DNA of 64,000 nt from Marinobacter sp. AC-23 (GCF_001858325.1 NZ_MBPP01000014.1:17929-81928); one strand, 5' to 3'; shown: positions 47,475 to 57,170, counted from the stretch's first letter. The notes: generated from the sequence alone by a model not told the origin. Made by a program: numbers and translations.

Positions 47475-49067
47475 ATGGCTAAAACCAACGCCGACATCGA
47501 GCACTGGGATGTCGAAAATGAAGAGTTTTGGGAGCGGGAGGGTAAACACATCGCTTCCCGCAACCTGTGGATTTCCATCCCCAGCCTGCTCTTAGGATTT
47601 GCGGTATGGCTGATGTGGGGAATGATCACCACCCAAATGCAAAACCTTGGGTTTTCATTTTCCATAGAGCAGCTGTTTTCGCTCTCGGCAATCGCGGGCT
47701 TATCCGGTGCCACGTTGCGAATCCCCGCGTCCTTCATGATCAAAATCGCCGGTGGCCGTAACACCATATTTTTGACCACCGCCCTGTTGATGATACCCGC
47801 AGCAGGTACTGGCATTGCGCTGATGAACCCAGACACGCCGTTTATCGTGTTCCAGGCACTGGCTTTACTCTCCGGTATTGGCGGCGGCAACTTCGCCTGT
47901 TCCATGAGCAATATCAGCTCTTTCTACCCCAAGAGCAAACAGGGTTATGGCTTGGGGATGAACGCCGGGCTTGGTAACTTCGGCGTGACCACTATGCAGG
48001 TTTTGATTCCGCTGGTTATGACCATGGGCGTTTTCGGCTTTCTTGCAGGCGATCCTATGCAACTACAGAGCCCTAGCGGCACGCTCATTGGTCGCATTGA
48101 GGCAGGCACCGACACCTGGATCCAGAACGCCGGCTTTATCTGGCTGGTTTTCTTGATTCCCCTCGCCTTTGCCGGCTGGTTCCGCATGAACAACCTGAAA
48201 GTTGTTACCCCTAATCCAGGCAACCCGGCTTCAGCCTTCGGTAAAATACTTGGGCTTTATGGTGTTGGCCTTCTCACATCCGTTGCCGGCGTTTGGGCTC
48301 TGAGCATCATGAACATGTGGCTGGCTCTGCCACTGACTATCATTCTCACCGTGGTGCTGCTGCGCCTGATACCAGGGAATATCAAACCCAACATCAAAAA
48401 TCAGTTTGCCATTTTCGGCAATAAGCACACCTGGTCCATGACCGTGCTGTATATCCTGACCTTTGGCTCATTCATAGGCTTCTCAGCTGCGCTACCGCTT
48501 TCTATCGGCGTTATCTTTGGCAACATGATGGAGGTTGCGGCCGATGGCACCATCACCCGCGTAGTCAACCCGGATGCGCCAAGCGCACTGACCTGGGCGT
48601 GGATGGGCCCATTCGTAGGCGCTCTGATTCGCCCGGTGGGTGGCTGGATTTCCGACAAGATGGGCGGCTCTATCGTTACCCAGATCATTTCTGTGGTGAT
48701 GGTTATTGCCTCGGTGGCAACCGGCTACGTGATGATGTTGGCCTATAACTCCACTGATCCGAACAGCTACTTTGCCCTGTTCCTGATTTTGTTCATTCTG
48801 ATGTTTGCCGCCAGCGGCATCGGCAACGGATCTACCTTCCGCAGCATTGGTTACATCTTTAACCAACAACAGAAGGGCCCAGTACTTGGCTGGACCAGCG
48901 CCATCGCCGCCTACGGTGCATTCATTGCACCCAAGTTGCTGGGCCAACAGATCCAGGCCGGTACCCCTGAAGTGGCCATGTATGGCTTTGCCGTGTTCTA
49001 CGCGCTTTGTCTGGTGGTGAACTGGTGGTTCTACCTGCGCAAAGGGGCATACATCAAAAACCCATAA
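47475..49067 (+). CDS. narK: NarK-type nitrate/nitrite antiporter (NarK2/NarU-like)
   Basis: A 530-residue MFS transporter with 12 helices. I start it at 47475 (MAKTNADIEHWDVENEEFWE), which has an AGGGAG site nearby; the longer frame would start within the leader. Nitrate-signature segments are SGIGGGNFACSMSNISSFYP, GLGMNAGLGNFGVTTMQVL and, in the second half, FAASGIGNGSTFRSIGYIF. The long N-terminus and large loop with GTLIGRIEAGTDTWIQNAGF are usual for the NarK2/NarU branch, which exchanges nitrate and nitrite. It is followed by a NarK1-type gene, a pairing seen as a fused protein in Paracoccus. Confidence 0.94.
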   Translation: MAKTNADIEHWDVENEEFWEREGKHIASRNLWISIPSLLLGFAVWLMWGMITTQMQNLGFSFSIEQLFSLSAIAGLSGATLRIPASFMIKIAGGRNTIFLTTALLMIPAAGTGIALMNPDTPFIVFQALALLSGIGGGNFACSMSNISSFYPKSKQGYGLGMNAGLGNFGVTTMQVLIPLVMTMGVFGFLAGDPMQLQSPSGTLIGRIEAGTDTWIQNAGFIWLVFLIPLAFAGWFRMNNLKVVTPNPGNPASAFGKILGLYGVGLLTSVAGVWALSIMNMWLALPLTIILTVVLLRLIPGNIKPNIKNQFAIFGNKHTWSMTVLYILTFGSFIGFSAALPLSIGVIFGNMMEVAADGTITRVVNPDAPSALTWAWMGPFVGALIRPVGGWISDKMGGSIVTQIISVVMVIASVATGYVMMLAYNSTDPNSYFALFLILFILMFAASGIGNGSTFRSIGYIFNQQQKGPVLGWTSAIAAYGAFIAPKLLGQQIQAGTPEVAMYGFAVFYALCLVVNWWFYLRKGAYIKNP

Positions 49068-49172
49068 ACAACGTCACTCTGTAAAAGTTTCGTTTCGATA
49101 ACGTTATATAGAATACCCACGGGCCGGCGAATGCAGGCTGGCCGGTAAATACAGACAGGGAGTACCGTTATA

Positions 49173-50525
49173 ATGAACGCGCCAAACAGAACGCAGCAGC
49201 ATCGTGCGCTAGGCCTATCCACTCTGGCCTTCACACTGTGCTTCGCTGTCTGGACGATTTTCTCCATTATCGGCATTCGCATTGCTGAAGACCTAAGCCT
49301 CTCAGACACACAGCTCGGCCTGCTTATGGCCACCCCCATACTGACGGGCTCAATCAGCCGGCTGTTCCTCGGTATCTGGACGGATCGTTACGGCGGGCGC
49401 TGGGTATTCGGCATACTCATGCTGACAACAGCAGCCTGCGTTTACCTGCTCACTCTTGCCACTACCTACCCTATGCTACTGATTGGCGCACTAGGGGTTG
49501 GCCTTGCCGGTGGAGCGTTCATTGTGGGCGTGGCTTATACCGCTGCATGGTTTGAGCCCGCACGCCAAGGCACCGCTTTGGGTATCTTCGGGGCAGGTAA
49601 TGTGGGCGCTGCAGTAACCAACTTCGGCGCACCTTTTCTGCTGGTGGCGCTCGGCTGGGAGGTTACCGCCCAGATTTATGCCTCCGTACTGGCAATTATG
49701 GGCGTTGTTTTTATCCTTCTGGCAAAAGAAGACCCCGTTTCCGCCGGGCGTAAAAAAGACGAACAGCAACGTTCGTTTATGGAGCAGATGGAGCCGCTTA
49801 GAGATCTGCGGGTCTGGCGTTTTGCGCTTTACTACTTCTTCGTATTCGGCGCCTTTGTGGCCCTGGCGCTTTGGCTGCCCCACTACCTGATCGGCGTTTA
49901 CGGCCTGGGCATAACAACGGCGGGCATGATCGCAGCGCTCTATACCATTCCGGCCTCCCTATTCCGCATTCTTGGGGGCTGGATGTCTGACCGCTTTGGC
50001 GCACGTCGCGTGATGTACTGGACGTTTATCGCCTCCGTTGTCTGTACTTTTCTGCTGAGCTATCCACCCACGGATTACGTGATACACGGCATTGACGGCG
50101 ATGTTCGCTTTTCCATGACAATGGGCCTACCCGCATTCGTGGCGCTGATATTCACCCTGGGCTTTTTCATGTCCCTGGGAAAAGCGGCTGTTTACAAACA
50201 CATTCCTGTTTATTATCCCATGCACGTGGGCGCCGTGGGTGGCGTGGTGGGAATGATTGGCGGGTTGGGCGGGTTTATCCTGCCGTTAACTTTCGGCGTT
50301 TTGAATGACCTAACGGGCATCTGGCAGAGCAGCTTCATGCTGATGTTCATCATTGCAGCTGCGGCGCTGGCTTGGATGCACTATGCCATCCGTTCAGCAG
50401 AGCGTGTTGAGTGGGCCGCGAACAGCGAGCAAACAGATTTGCCGGAACTGGCCTCGCCGCAACTGTTTTATCCGTTGAACCGCCAGCACAAACACGAAAG
50501 TACCAAGGGCTCACCATCCTCGTAA
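49173..50525 (+). CDS. NarK1-type nitrate transporter
   Basis: A 450-residue, 12-helix MFS protein. It opens with STLAFTLCFAVWTIFSIIGI and has the signature GLAGGAFIVGVAYTAAWFEP and GIFGAGNVGAAVTNFGAPFL. The second half includes GKAAVYKHIPVYYPMHVGAV. NarK1-type proteins are proton:nitrate symporters that start nitrate uptake before nitrite builds up. An ACAGGGAG ribosome site precedes the start. A 105-base gap separates it from the NarK2-type gene, so both are likely on the FNR-driven transcript. Confidence 0.93.
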   Translation: MNAPNRTQQHRALGLSTLAFTLCFAVWTIFSIIGIRIAEDLSLSDTQLGLLMATPILTGSISRLFLGIWTDRYGGRWVFGILMLTTAACVYLLTLATTYPMLLIGALGVGLAGGAFIVGVAYTAAWFEPARQGTALGIFGAGNVGAAVTNFGAPFLLVALGWEVTAQIYASVLAIMGVVFILLAKEDPVSAGRKKDEQQRSFMEQMEPLRDLRVWRFALYYFFVFGAFVALALWLPHYLIGVYGLGITTAGMIAALYTIPASLFRILGGWMSDRFGARRVMYWTFIASVVCTFLLSYPPTDYVIHGIDGDVRFSMTMGLPAFVALIFTLGFFMSLGKAAVYKHIPVYYPMHVGAVGGVVGMIGGLGGFILPLTFGVLNDLTGIWQSSFMLMFIIAAAALAWMHYAIRSAERVEWAANSEQTDLPELASPQLFYPLNRQHKHESTKGSPSS

Positions 50526-50545
50526 GGTGAATGGTGAGCGTTTCT
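50509..50545 (+). terminator. Hairpin at the end of the NarK1-type gene
   Basis: GCTCACCAT and ATGGTGAGC form a nine-base stem that overlaps the stop codon region, followed by GTTTCTT. It is a plausible terminator of the narK pair. Confidence 0.5.
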
Positions 50546-50629
50546 TGAAATATCTGTAACAACACTGTTCCAGCGCGGGCCGGGCCATTAGAATCCGCAC
50601 ACCCGTTTTCACCTGGAGCAGTAGAGACC

Positions 50630-51484
50630 ATGTCCCCGGAAATGTCCCCCGTTGCCGGCTTCGACCAGCTGCGCAAAATTGAGACCAGCACGCTCTTTCA
50701 GGGCGTGGTTATCGCCATTATCATCCTGTCTGCCCTGACCATAGGCGCGAAAACCTACGATTTGCCCCCACTGGTGGAGCAGTCTCTGAGTGTGATGGAT
50801 TCCGCTATCACGCTGTTTTTCCTAGTCGAGATATTGTTCCGCTTTGCCGCAAGCCCAGTCAAACGGCGCTTCTTTATGGACGGCTGGAACCTGTTTGACA
50901 CATTGGTAGTGATTGGCAGCCTGATTCCCCTGGATAACTCGGAGGCGGTCTTGCTTGGGCGGTTGTTGCGGGTATTCCGTGTGTTGCGCTTGGTTTCTGT
51001 GGTGCCTGAGCTGCGCTTTCTTATCAACTCGCTGCTCAAAGCCATTCCGCGCATGGGTTATATCGCGCTTCTGATGTTTATTATCTTCTACATTTATGCG
51101 GCCATAGGTTCGATGTTCTTTGCCAGCGTAGACAACGAACTCTGGGGCGACGTTGCTATTTCCATGCTCACGCTGTTTCGGGTTGCCACGTTCGAGGATT
51201 GGACCGACGTGATGTATGCCACCATGGAGCAATACCCACTAAGCTGGATCTACTACCTTACCTTCATTTTTCTGACGGCGTTTGTGTTCCTGAACATGAT
51301 GATTGGGGCGATTCTGGAAGTGATGAGCGAGGAGCAAAACGCCAAGCAGGCTCAGCAAGCTCACGATGAGCGCGATGAGATTACGCGCCAACTGCGAGAG
51401 GTGCAGAGCCAGCTTGCCGAACTGGTTCATTATACCAAGTCAGAACAGAACGGGCTTGGCCATCGCAAGATGGAAGATAGCTGA
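50630..51484 (+). CDS. Voltage-gated ion channel of the bacterial Nav/Cav type
   Basis: A 284-residue, six-helix channel subunit. Residues about 20-40, 55-72, 85-100 and 105-128 are S1-S4. S4 has Arg at every third place (GRLLRVFRVLRLV, residues 110-122), giving four gating charges. The pore follows S5 (about 143-165), with the selectivity filter TFEDWTD at residues 187-193, then S6 (about 205-232). A C-terminal coiled coil (NAKQAQQAHDERDEITRQLR) drives tetramer formation. Known Na+ channels of this type have TLESW; extra acidic residues here resemble the Ca2+-selective engineered form. Its last 45 bases overlap the convergent SirB gene. Confidence 0.9.
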   Translation: MSPEMSPVAGFDQLRKIETSTLFQGVVIAIIILSALTIGAKTYDLPPLVEQSLSVMDSAITLFFLVEILFRFAASPVKRRFFMDGWNLFDTLVVIGSLIPLDNSEAVLLGRLLRVFRVLRLVSVVPELRFLINSLLKAIPRMGYIALLMFIIFYIYAAIGSMFFASVDNELWGDVAISMLTLFRVATFEDWTDVMYATMEQYPLSWIYYLTFIFLTAFVFLNMMIGAILEVMSEEQNAKQAQQAHDERDEITRQLREVQSQLAELVHYTKSEQNGLGHRKMEDS

Positions 51485-51817
51485 TACCTGAACCAAAGCC
51501 AGAACAGCCGCAACAACGCGGGCGGGGCGTGGCACCGTGACTTTTAGTGCGAACAGCCCTGCAGTGATATAGCCCAACAATAATACAATTTTAGCCAGGA
51601 TCCAGCTTTGCTCCAGTGGGTTCCAGCTGCCCACAACCAGAAGACTGATGGCTGCGATCAACAACACAGTGTCGTTGGCGTGGGGAATCCAGCGCAGTGG
51701 GGTCTGACGCCAACCGGGCCGTCCCACGGCGTCCATCAGCAACCTCAGTGTGAACAGGATGACCGTCAGGAAGGCTGTGGTCATGTGGAGGTGCTTCAGA
51801 ATTACATATGAACTCAT
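51440..51817 (-). CDS. SirB-family membrane protein
   Basis: A 125-residue protein with four helices. It opens YVILKHLHMTTAFLTVILFT and has LRWIPHANDTVLLIAAISLL and PLEQSWILAKIVLLLGYI, the pattern of SirB2-type proteins. The family is of unknown function and includes E. coli SirB2. The gene is convergent with the ion channel gene and overlaps it by 45 bases, and is divergent from nnrS. Confidence 0.85.
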   Translation of the reverse strand: MSSYVILKHLHMTTAFLTVILFTLRLLMDAVGRPGWRQTPLRWIPHANDTVLLIAAISLLVVGSWNPLEQSWILAKIVLLLGYITAGLFALKVTVPRPARVVAAVLALVQVSAIFHLAMAKPVLF

Positions 51818-51864
51818 AAATCATTCCATTTGAATCAAAACGATAGCGGCATTGTACGCAAAGA

Positions 51865-51880
51865 TACCCCCAACCGGGTA
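51865..51880 (+). promoter_or_regulatory. NarL-like 7-2-7 palindrome upstream of nnrS
   Basis: TACCCCCAACCGGGTA has the outward TAC...GTA heptamers spaced by two bases, as in high-affinity NarL/NarP sites, with some mismatches to TACYYMT. It lies 62 bases upstream of the nnrS start. A direct repeat of TAACATATA at 51904-51923 sits between it and the gene. Confidence 0.4.
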
Positions 51881-51942
51881 TGTTAATTCTGCGCGCACAC
51901 GATTAACATATAACTAACATATATGTATCAGCAGGAACCAAC

Positions 51943-53127
51943 ATGCAGGCCACCTCAACACCCTCTCAAACCGGCTCCGCCAGCTTCAGTCAGCTTTTCG
52001 GCTACCCGTTCCGAATTTTCTTCCTGTCCATGACCCTGCTGGCACTGCTCGCCATTCCAATCTGGGTCTTACAGGTAACAGGCGTTATCAATATGCCTCT
52101 GGCCATGCCGGGGCTATTCTGGCACCAGCATGAGATGCTGTTCGGCTTTTTGTCAGCGGCCATCGCTGGTTTTTTGCTGACCGCTGTGTGCGTATGGACG
52201 CAGACTGAGCGTATTCATGGCTTTCGCCTTATGTTGCTATGGGGAGTATGGCTTGCAGGGAGGCTGCTACTGGCCCTGGGTGCTGAGTTGCCCGACTGGC
52301 TGGTTCAAGGCGTCAATCTGTCCTTTCTGCCGCTGGTGATGCTGGATGCAGGTTGGCGAATCTGGCACGCAAAGCAAAAGCGTCAGCTCATGATTCTGGT
52401 GGTTCTGGGCTTGCTGTGGCTGATGCAGATAGGGTTTGTTACCCGTTTGGATATGGCTTTCAGTCATGGCGCGCTGATTATCGCCATGGCGCTTATCAGC
52501 ATTGTGGGCGGGCGCATTACTCCCGCATTCACAACAGGCTGGCTGCGCCAGAACGGCATGGATCCCAGCGTCGTAAAAACCATTCCGGCGCTAGACATGG
52601 CCACTTTATTTTCAATGATCTTGCTCACCGCGTCGCTGGTTACCGGCTGGCAAACCGTCACGGGCACTCTGGCGATTATTGCTGGCACTCTTATGCTGGT
52701 CCGGCTGGCTAACTGGAAAGGCTGGCTGGCTCACAAAGAACCCCTGTTGTGGGTTCTTCACCTGTCTATTCTCTGGGTCCCTATCTCGCTGTACCTTCTC
52801 GCAGGCACACTTTTCGCGGGCTGGCCATCCAATGCCTGGAGTCACGCCGCGGGCACAGGCGCTATCAGCTGCCTCATTCTGGGCGTAATCGCCCGGGTGA
52901 CTCTTGGCCACACAGGCCGGCCTTTGGTGCTACCGAAAGGTATGGTTGTCGCATTTTTTGCCATTCAGCTGGCGGCTGTGGTTCGCGTGCTAACCGCATT
53001 CGACATTATCCCCTGGCACCCAGGAATTGGTAGCAGCAGCTTGCTTTGGGTGTTCGCTTACGGCATGTATTTAGTACGCTACGCAAACATGCTTGCCAGC
53101 CCCAGGCCTGATGGCCGGGCGGGTTGA
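51943..53127 (+). CDS. nnrS: NnrS-family haem/copper membrane protein
   Basis: An intact 394-residue, 12-helix NnrS. It opens SQLFGYPFRIFFLSMTLLAL, with WHQHEMLFGFLSAAIAGFLL (the HxxEMxFG haem/copper ligand segment), SIVGGRITPAFTTGWLRQNG and HAAGTGAISCLILGVIARVT. NnrS proteins are controlled by NO regulators and protect cells against NO. A CAGGAACC ribosome site precedes the ATG. It differs in sequence from the frameshifted nnrS at 46059, so the two are old paralogues. A strong terminator follows. Confidence 0.94.
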   Translation: MQATSTPSQTGSASFSQLFGYPFRIFFLSMTLLALLAIPIWVLQVTGVINMPLAMPGLFWHQHEMLFGFLSAAIAGFLLTAVCVWTQTERIHGFRLMLLWGVWLAGRLLLALGAELPDWLVQGVNLSFLPLVMLDAGWRIWHAKQKRQLMILVVLGLLWLMQIGFVTRLDMAFSHGALIIAMALISIVGGRITPAFTTGWLRQNGMDPSVVKTIPALDMATLFSMILLTASLVTGWQTVTGTLAIIAGTLMLVRLANWKGWLAHKEPLLWVLHLSILWVPISLYLLAGTLFAGWPSNAWSHAAGTGAISCLILGVIARVTLGHTGRPLVLPKGMVVAFFAIQLAAVVRVLTAFDIIPWHPGIGSSSLLWVFAYGMYLVRYANMLASPRPDGRAG

Positions 53128-53157
53128 GCAACCAAACTGGCCGTACTGGTGTACTTT

Positions 53158-53196
53158 AAAAAAGGGGCGGGTTCGTGAGAACCCGCCCCTTTTTTT
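53158..53196 (+). terminator. Rho-independent terminator after nnrS
   Basis: A stem of GGGGCGGGTTC with GAACCCGCCCC and a GTGA loop, flanked by an A run before and a run of seven T after. It ends the nnrS transcript and isolates fabA. Confidence 0.95.
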
Positions 53197-53339
53197 GCTC
53201 AATGGCCCGCCTCTTGAGAACCGCTCCAAACTTGCAACTGCACCATTTAAACGTTAATCATCCACTAATGGTCAATAGCGACTCGCGAAATAACAGCTAA
53301 AGTATCAATAAATCATTCTGTAACAGAGATAGCGGCACT

Positions 53340-53849
53340 ATGAACCCGGATCATTTTGACAAAGAAGACCTGATTAAGTGTGGTCATGGCAAACTTTTCC
53401 CGGGCGCCACGCGGCTGCCCATAGATGAAATGTTGATGGTTGACCGTGTTACCCACGTAGGCACAGACGACGGCCTTTACGGTAAGGGCAGCCTGATAGC
53501 AGAGCTGGATATCAATCCGGACCTCTGGTTTTTTAAAGTGCATTTCGTGGATGACCCCGTCATGCCCGGCTGCCTTGGCCTGGACGCCATGTGGCAGCTT
53601 GTGGGCTTTTACCTGGCCTGGGGCGGCAGCGAAGGCAAAGGCCGCGCACTGGGCGCCGGAGAAGTAAAATTCACGGGACAGGTTCTGCCAACCAACAAAA
53701 AAGTGCGCTACTACCTCGACATTAAGCGTGTGATCAGGCGTAAACTTACGCTAGCCATTGCCGACGGACGCATGGAAGTGGATGGCAAAGAAATCTACAC
53801 GGCTAAAGACCTGCGGGTTGGCGTATTCTCATCCACCGATGATTTTTAG
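53340..53849 (+). CDS. fabA: 3-hydroxydecanoyl-ACP dehydratase/isomerase FabA
   Basis: FabA dehydrates 3-hydroxyacyl-ACP and isomerises the C10 product, which starts unsaturated fatty acid synthesis. The 169-residue protein has the catalytic His in [20 protein letters not shown] (His near residue 68) and the catalytic Asp near residue 82, spaced as in E. coli. [20 protein letters not shown] is a further family mark. fabB follows after 11 bases. I looked upstream for a FabR/FadR-like operator and saw none that is convincing. Confidence 0.98.
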   Translation: MNPDHFDKEDLIKCGHGKLFPGATRLPIDEMLMVDRVTHVGTDDGLYGKGSLIAELDINPDLWFFKVHFVDDPVMPGCLGLDAMWQLVGFYLAWGGSEGKGRALGAGEVKFTGQVLPTNKKVRYYLDIKRVIRRKLTLAIADGRMEVDGKEIYTAKDLRVGVFSSTDDF

Positions 53850-53860
53850 GAGTTAGCAAG

Positions 53861-55072
53861 ATGCGGCGTGTTGTTATCACCGGTATGGGGATTGTCTCCA
53901 GCCTTGGCACCAACCAGAAAGAAGTTACTCGCTCCCTGAAGGAGTCCCTGCCCGGTATCGGCTTCAGCGAAGAAGCCCGTGATAACGGCTTGCGCAGCCA
54001 TGTGTGTGGGCAAATCAATCTGGATCTCCCAGCATTGATCAACCGCAAGCTTTTGCGCTTCATGTGCCCGGCGGCGGCCTACACTTATCTCGCGGCTTGC
54101 GAAGCCATCGAGCAGGCCGGCTTGAGCGAAGAACACCTCACCGCCAACAGCACCGGCGCTATTTTCGGCACCGGCGGCGCATCAACCGTTGAACTGCTCG
54201 ATGCCATTGATACCCACCGCGCAAAAGGCATTCGCAAGGTTGGCCCTTATCGTGTGCCTCGCACCATGGGCAGTGCAATCAACGCGTCTATTGCAACGGC
54301 ATTTGGCATAACCGGCATCAACTACGGCATTACGTCGGCCTGCGCCACAAGCGCCCACGCCATTGGCCACGCGGCGGATCAAATTGCCCTTGGTCGTCAG
54401 GATGTCATGCTTGCGGGTGGCGGCGAAGACATTCACTGGACACTGAGCCTGTTATTTGACGCCATGGGCGCGCTTTCAACCAAGTACAACGACACACCTG
54501 AGGTGGCCTCCCGCACTTACGACAAAGACCGGGATGGCTTTGTTATCTCCGGCGGTGGCGGCACAGTGGTGCTCGAAGCCTTGGAACACGCGGAAGCACG
54601 CGGCGCAAACATTATTGCCGAACTGGTTGGCTTTGGCGCCACATCAGACGGCGCCGACATGGTTGCGCCCAGCGGTGAAGGCGCAGTGCGCTGCATGCAG
54701 CAGGCCATGAAAAATCTGGATGGTGAAATCAGTTACATCAACACCCACGGCACCAGCACACCTGCCGGCGATGTAACGGAATTGTCTGCCCTGAAAAAGA
54801 CCTTTGGCGACAAGATTCCACCATTGAGCTCTACCAAGCCTCTATGCGGCCACGCCCTTGGCGCAGCTGGCGTTCACGAAGCCATCTACAGCATGATCAT
54901 GCAGAAAGAAGGCTTTATAGCGCCATCAGCTAACATCCAGAATCTGGATGAAGGCGCAGAAGGCTATCCGATTGTGCGCGAACGGATGGACAACCAAAAC
55001 CTGGATCTCGTTATGAGCAACAGCTTTGGTTTCGGCGGCACCAACGCGACACTTGTGTTTAAAAAGTTCTGA
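53861..55072 (+). CDS. fabB: 3-oxoacyl-ACP synthase I FabB
   Basis: FabB elongates unsaturated acyl-ACP by condensation with malonyl-ACP. The 403-residue thiolase-fold protein has the active-site Cys in [20 protein letters not shown] (Cys 161) and the two catalytic His residues in [12 protein letters not shown] and [36 protein letters not shown] closes the protein. A TAGGAG ribosome site lies in the short gap after fabA, so fabAB is an operon, as in many gammaproteobacteria. Confidence 0.98.
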   Translation: MRRVVITGMGIVSSLGTNQKEVTRSLKESLPGIGFSEEARDNGLRSHVCGQINLDLPALINRKLLRFMCPAAAYTYLAACEAIEQAGLSEEHLTANSTGAIFGTGGASTVELLDAIDTHRAKGIRKVGPYRVPRTMGSAINASIATAFGITGINYGITSACATSAHAIGHAADQIALGRQDVMLAGGGEDIHWTLSLLFDAMGALSTKYNDTPEVASRTYDKDRDGFVISGGGGTVVLEALEHAEARGANIIAELVGFGATSDGADMVAPSGEGAVRCMQQAMKNLDGEISYINTHGTSTPAGDVTELSALKKTFGDKIPPLSSTKPLCGHALGAAGVHEAIYSMIMQKEGFIAPSANIQNLDEGAEGYPIVRERMDNQNLDLVMSNSFGFGGTNATLVFKKF

Positions 55073-55090
55073 TTTCACTCGGGCTCAGAT

Positions 55091-55447
55091 TCACGAAAGC
55101 CTGACAGAGCGATATTCAGCCGGGGATGTACCCATCCAGCGCTTAAACGCCCGGCTGAATGCACTCAACTCTGAAAACCCAAGCTGCTCCGCAATTTCTA
55201 CCAGTGTCTTGGTTTTATCCTGCATGTAAGTCAGCGCCTGCTTACGGCGCACATCTTCCAGCAGCCGGGCAAAGGTTAAACCTTCCCGTTTCAGTTTTTT
55301 GTGAAGTGTGTACCGACTCATGTGCAACTGTGATGCCACCACTTCAACACCCACCTTGCCACGGGCAAGCTGAATACTGATCAGTGAACTCACCTTGTTA
55401 CTCAATGAAACCCGCACCACCTCTGGGCCCAGAGGCTCTAATGCCAT
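55091..55447 (-). CDS. Stand-alone AraC-type helix-turn-helix protein
   Basis: A 118-residue protein made only of an AraC/XylS DNA-binding domain with a short lead. The two helix-turn-helix units are VEVVASQLHMSRYTLHKKLK and LVEIAEQLGFSELSAFSRAF, followed by KRWMGTSPAEYR. Full-length members have about 300 residues with an effector domain, which is absent here. The ATG has an AAGGAGAG site, so this is probably the true start and not a broken gene. It is convergent with fabB; a target cannot be told. Confidence 0.85.
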   Translation of the reverse strand: MALEPLGPEVVRVSLSNKVSSLISIQLARGKVGVEVVASQLHMSRYTLHKKLKREGLTFARLLEDVRRKQALTYMQDKTKTLVEIAEQLGFSELSAFSRAFKRWMGTSPAEYRSVRLS

Positions 55448-55607
55448 CCTTATCTCTCCTTACTTATGAATACTGACCCAATCAGTCTTGGCTTGCAGCG
55501 TACACATGTTAGCTGAAAACAATCAATAAGACGTTTGAGCAGGATCAAGAGAATGTGCGCTAGCTTGCGGCAAAATAGCTAACCACTGACACCACCCCGG
55601 AGCCCCG

Positions 55608-56926
55608 ATGAACATCCCAGAATTGCTGCACCCGCCGGCACCCCTGAGCACCTTGAAACCGCGTTCGCCTATGGTGCAGATGCGGTCTATGCCGGCCAGC
55701 CGCGCTACTCCCTGCGGGTGCGCAACAACAGCTTTAAAGATGCCTCTGCCTTGGGCGCCGGCATCCAACGGGCTCACGCTCTGGGTAAGCAGTTCTATGT
55801 AGTGTCCAACATAGCACCCCACAACGACAAGGTACGCTCCTACCTGCGAGATCTGGAGCCGGTACTGGAGCACACGCCAGACGCGCTGATTATGTCCGAC
55901 CCCGGCCTGATTATGCTGGTGCGGGAGAAATGGCCAGACCAACCCATTCACCTTTCGGTACAAGCCAACGCGGTAAACTGGGCAACCGTGGAATTCTGGC
56001 GCCGTCAGGGTATCAGCCGGGTGATTTTGTCGCGGGAACTCGCCTTGGGTGAGATTCGCGACATTCGCGAGCGGGTTCCGCAAATGGAGTTGGAAGTGTT
56101 CGTTCACGGTGCGCTATGCATGGCCTACTCAGGGCGTTGCCTGCTCTCCGGCTACATGAATCACCGGGACGCCAACCAGGGCGCCTGCACCAACGCCTGC
56201 CGCTGGAACTACAAGCAAGTTCAGCACACCCACGACCACACAGGCGACCTGATCGCCTCATCGACCCAAAGCAATGTTCAAAGCTTCGAACCTAAAGAGA
56301 TTCTTCTGGAAGAACCTAACCGTCCCGGTAGCTTTATCCCCGCTTATGAAGATGAGCACGGCACCTATATCATGAACTCCCGGGACCTGCGCGCTGTGCA
56401 GCACGTAGCCGAGCTGGCGGCCATGGGTGTGCATTCCTTGAAAATCGAAGGGCGCACCAAAAGCACCTATTACGTCGCACGCACCACTCAGATCTACCGC
56501 CGGGCTATTGATCAGGCGGTGCAAGGTGAAAACTTCGACATGAGCCTGATGAACGAGCTCGAAGCTCTGTCTAATCGTGGCTACACCGAAGGCTTTTTGC
56601 GCAGGCATATGCCACAGGAATATCAGACCTATGAAAGAGGCTCATCCTATTTGGGCACTCAGCAAGTGGTCGGCACCATCACCCATCATGATGGCCGATG
56701 GCTCACCATTGATGTGAAAAACAAGTTCTCTGCAGGTGACCTGCTTGAGCTGATCACACCTTATGGGAACTTGCAGTTCTCGATACCCACTATGGAAAAC
56801 CGTAACGGCGCTAAGGTGGATTGCGCGCCAGGCAGCGGTCATATCGTTCGCATCCCTCGCCCACCCCATACTCCCGATGCTCTGGATCACAGTTTCCTCA
56901 CCCGCATTTTGCCATCAGGAATCTGA
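55608..56926 (+). pseudogene. trhP: U32-family tRNA hydroxylation protein TrhP (YegQ), one frameshift
   Basis: TrhP is needed for the hydroxylation step that forms 5-hydroxyuridine at the tRNA wobble position from prephenate. The first frame gives MNIPELLHP and then, after a one-base loss in the CCC run at 55631, the sense continues in another frame: AGTPEHLETAFAYGADAVYA. Family segments follow: RVILSRELALGEIRDIRE, HGALCMAYSGRCLLSGYMNH, DANQGACTNACRWNY (the cluster cysteines) and GVHSLKIEGRTKSTYYVART. The restored length is about 439 residues. It is the third U32-family gene in the window after ubiU and ubiV, and longer than both. Confidence 0.88.
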
Positions 56927-57037
56927 AGCTCCACTGGGTTACTGGCTCCGTATAAACTCTTATCAAAACTGCGCCACCCCCGTCAGACTTAGCCTCTGGC
57001 GGGTGTATTACGCTATAATCGGTTTTCCCACAATTTA

Positions 57038-57070
57038 ATACCTGACTAATTTACTCTGGTATTGTACAAT
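57038..57070 (+). promoter_or_regulatory. suf promoter with IscR type-1-like operator
   Basis: The 25 bases 57038-57062 match the type-1 IscR consensus (ATA..GACT...A.TC..TAT layout) with about two mismatches. Within it, CTGACT at 57042 serves as -35 and TACAAT at 57065 as -10, 17 bases apart, so bound IscR would block the promoter. No iscR gene is in the window. The leader to sufB is about 95 bases. Confidence 0.7.
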
Positions 57071-57170
57071 CCCGTACCAGAAGCATTCGATTAGTCCCCC
57101 GCAACCTACCTTGGTTGCCGGCAAACCAAAGGGCCTCAGAGCCCGCGAGAGAGAATACGGAGCGACGATC

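Noticed and set aside
53197..53339. FabR/FadR-type operator upstream of fabA
   Set aside because: No sequence in the gap resembles known operators well enough to report.
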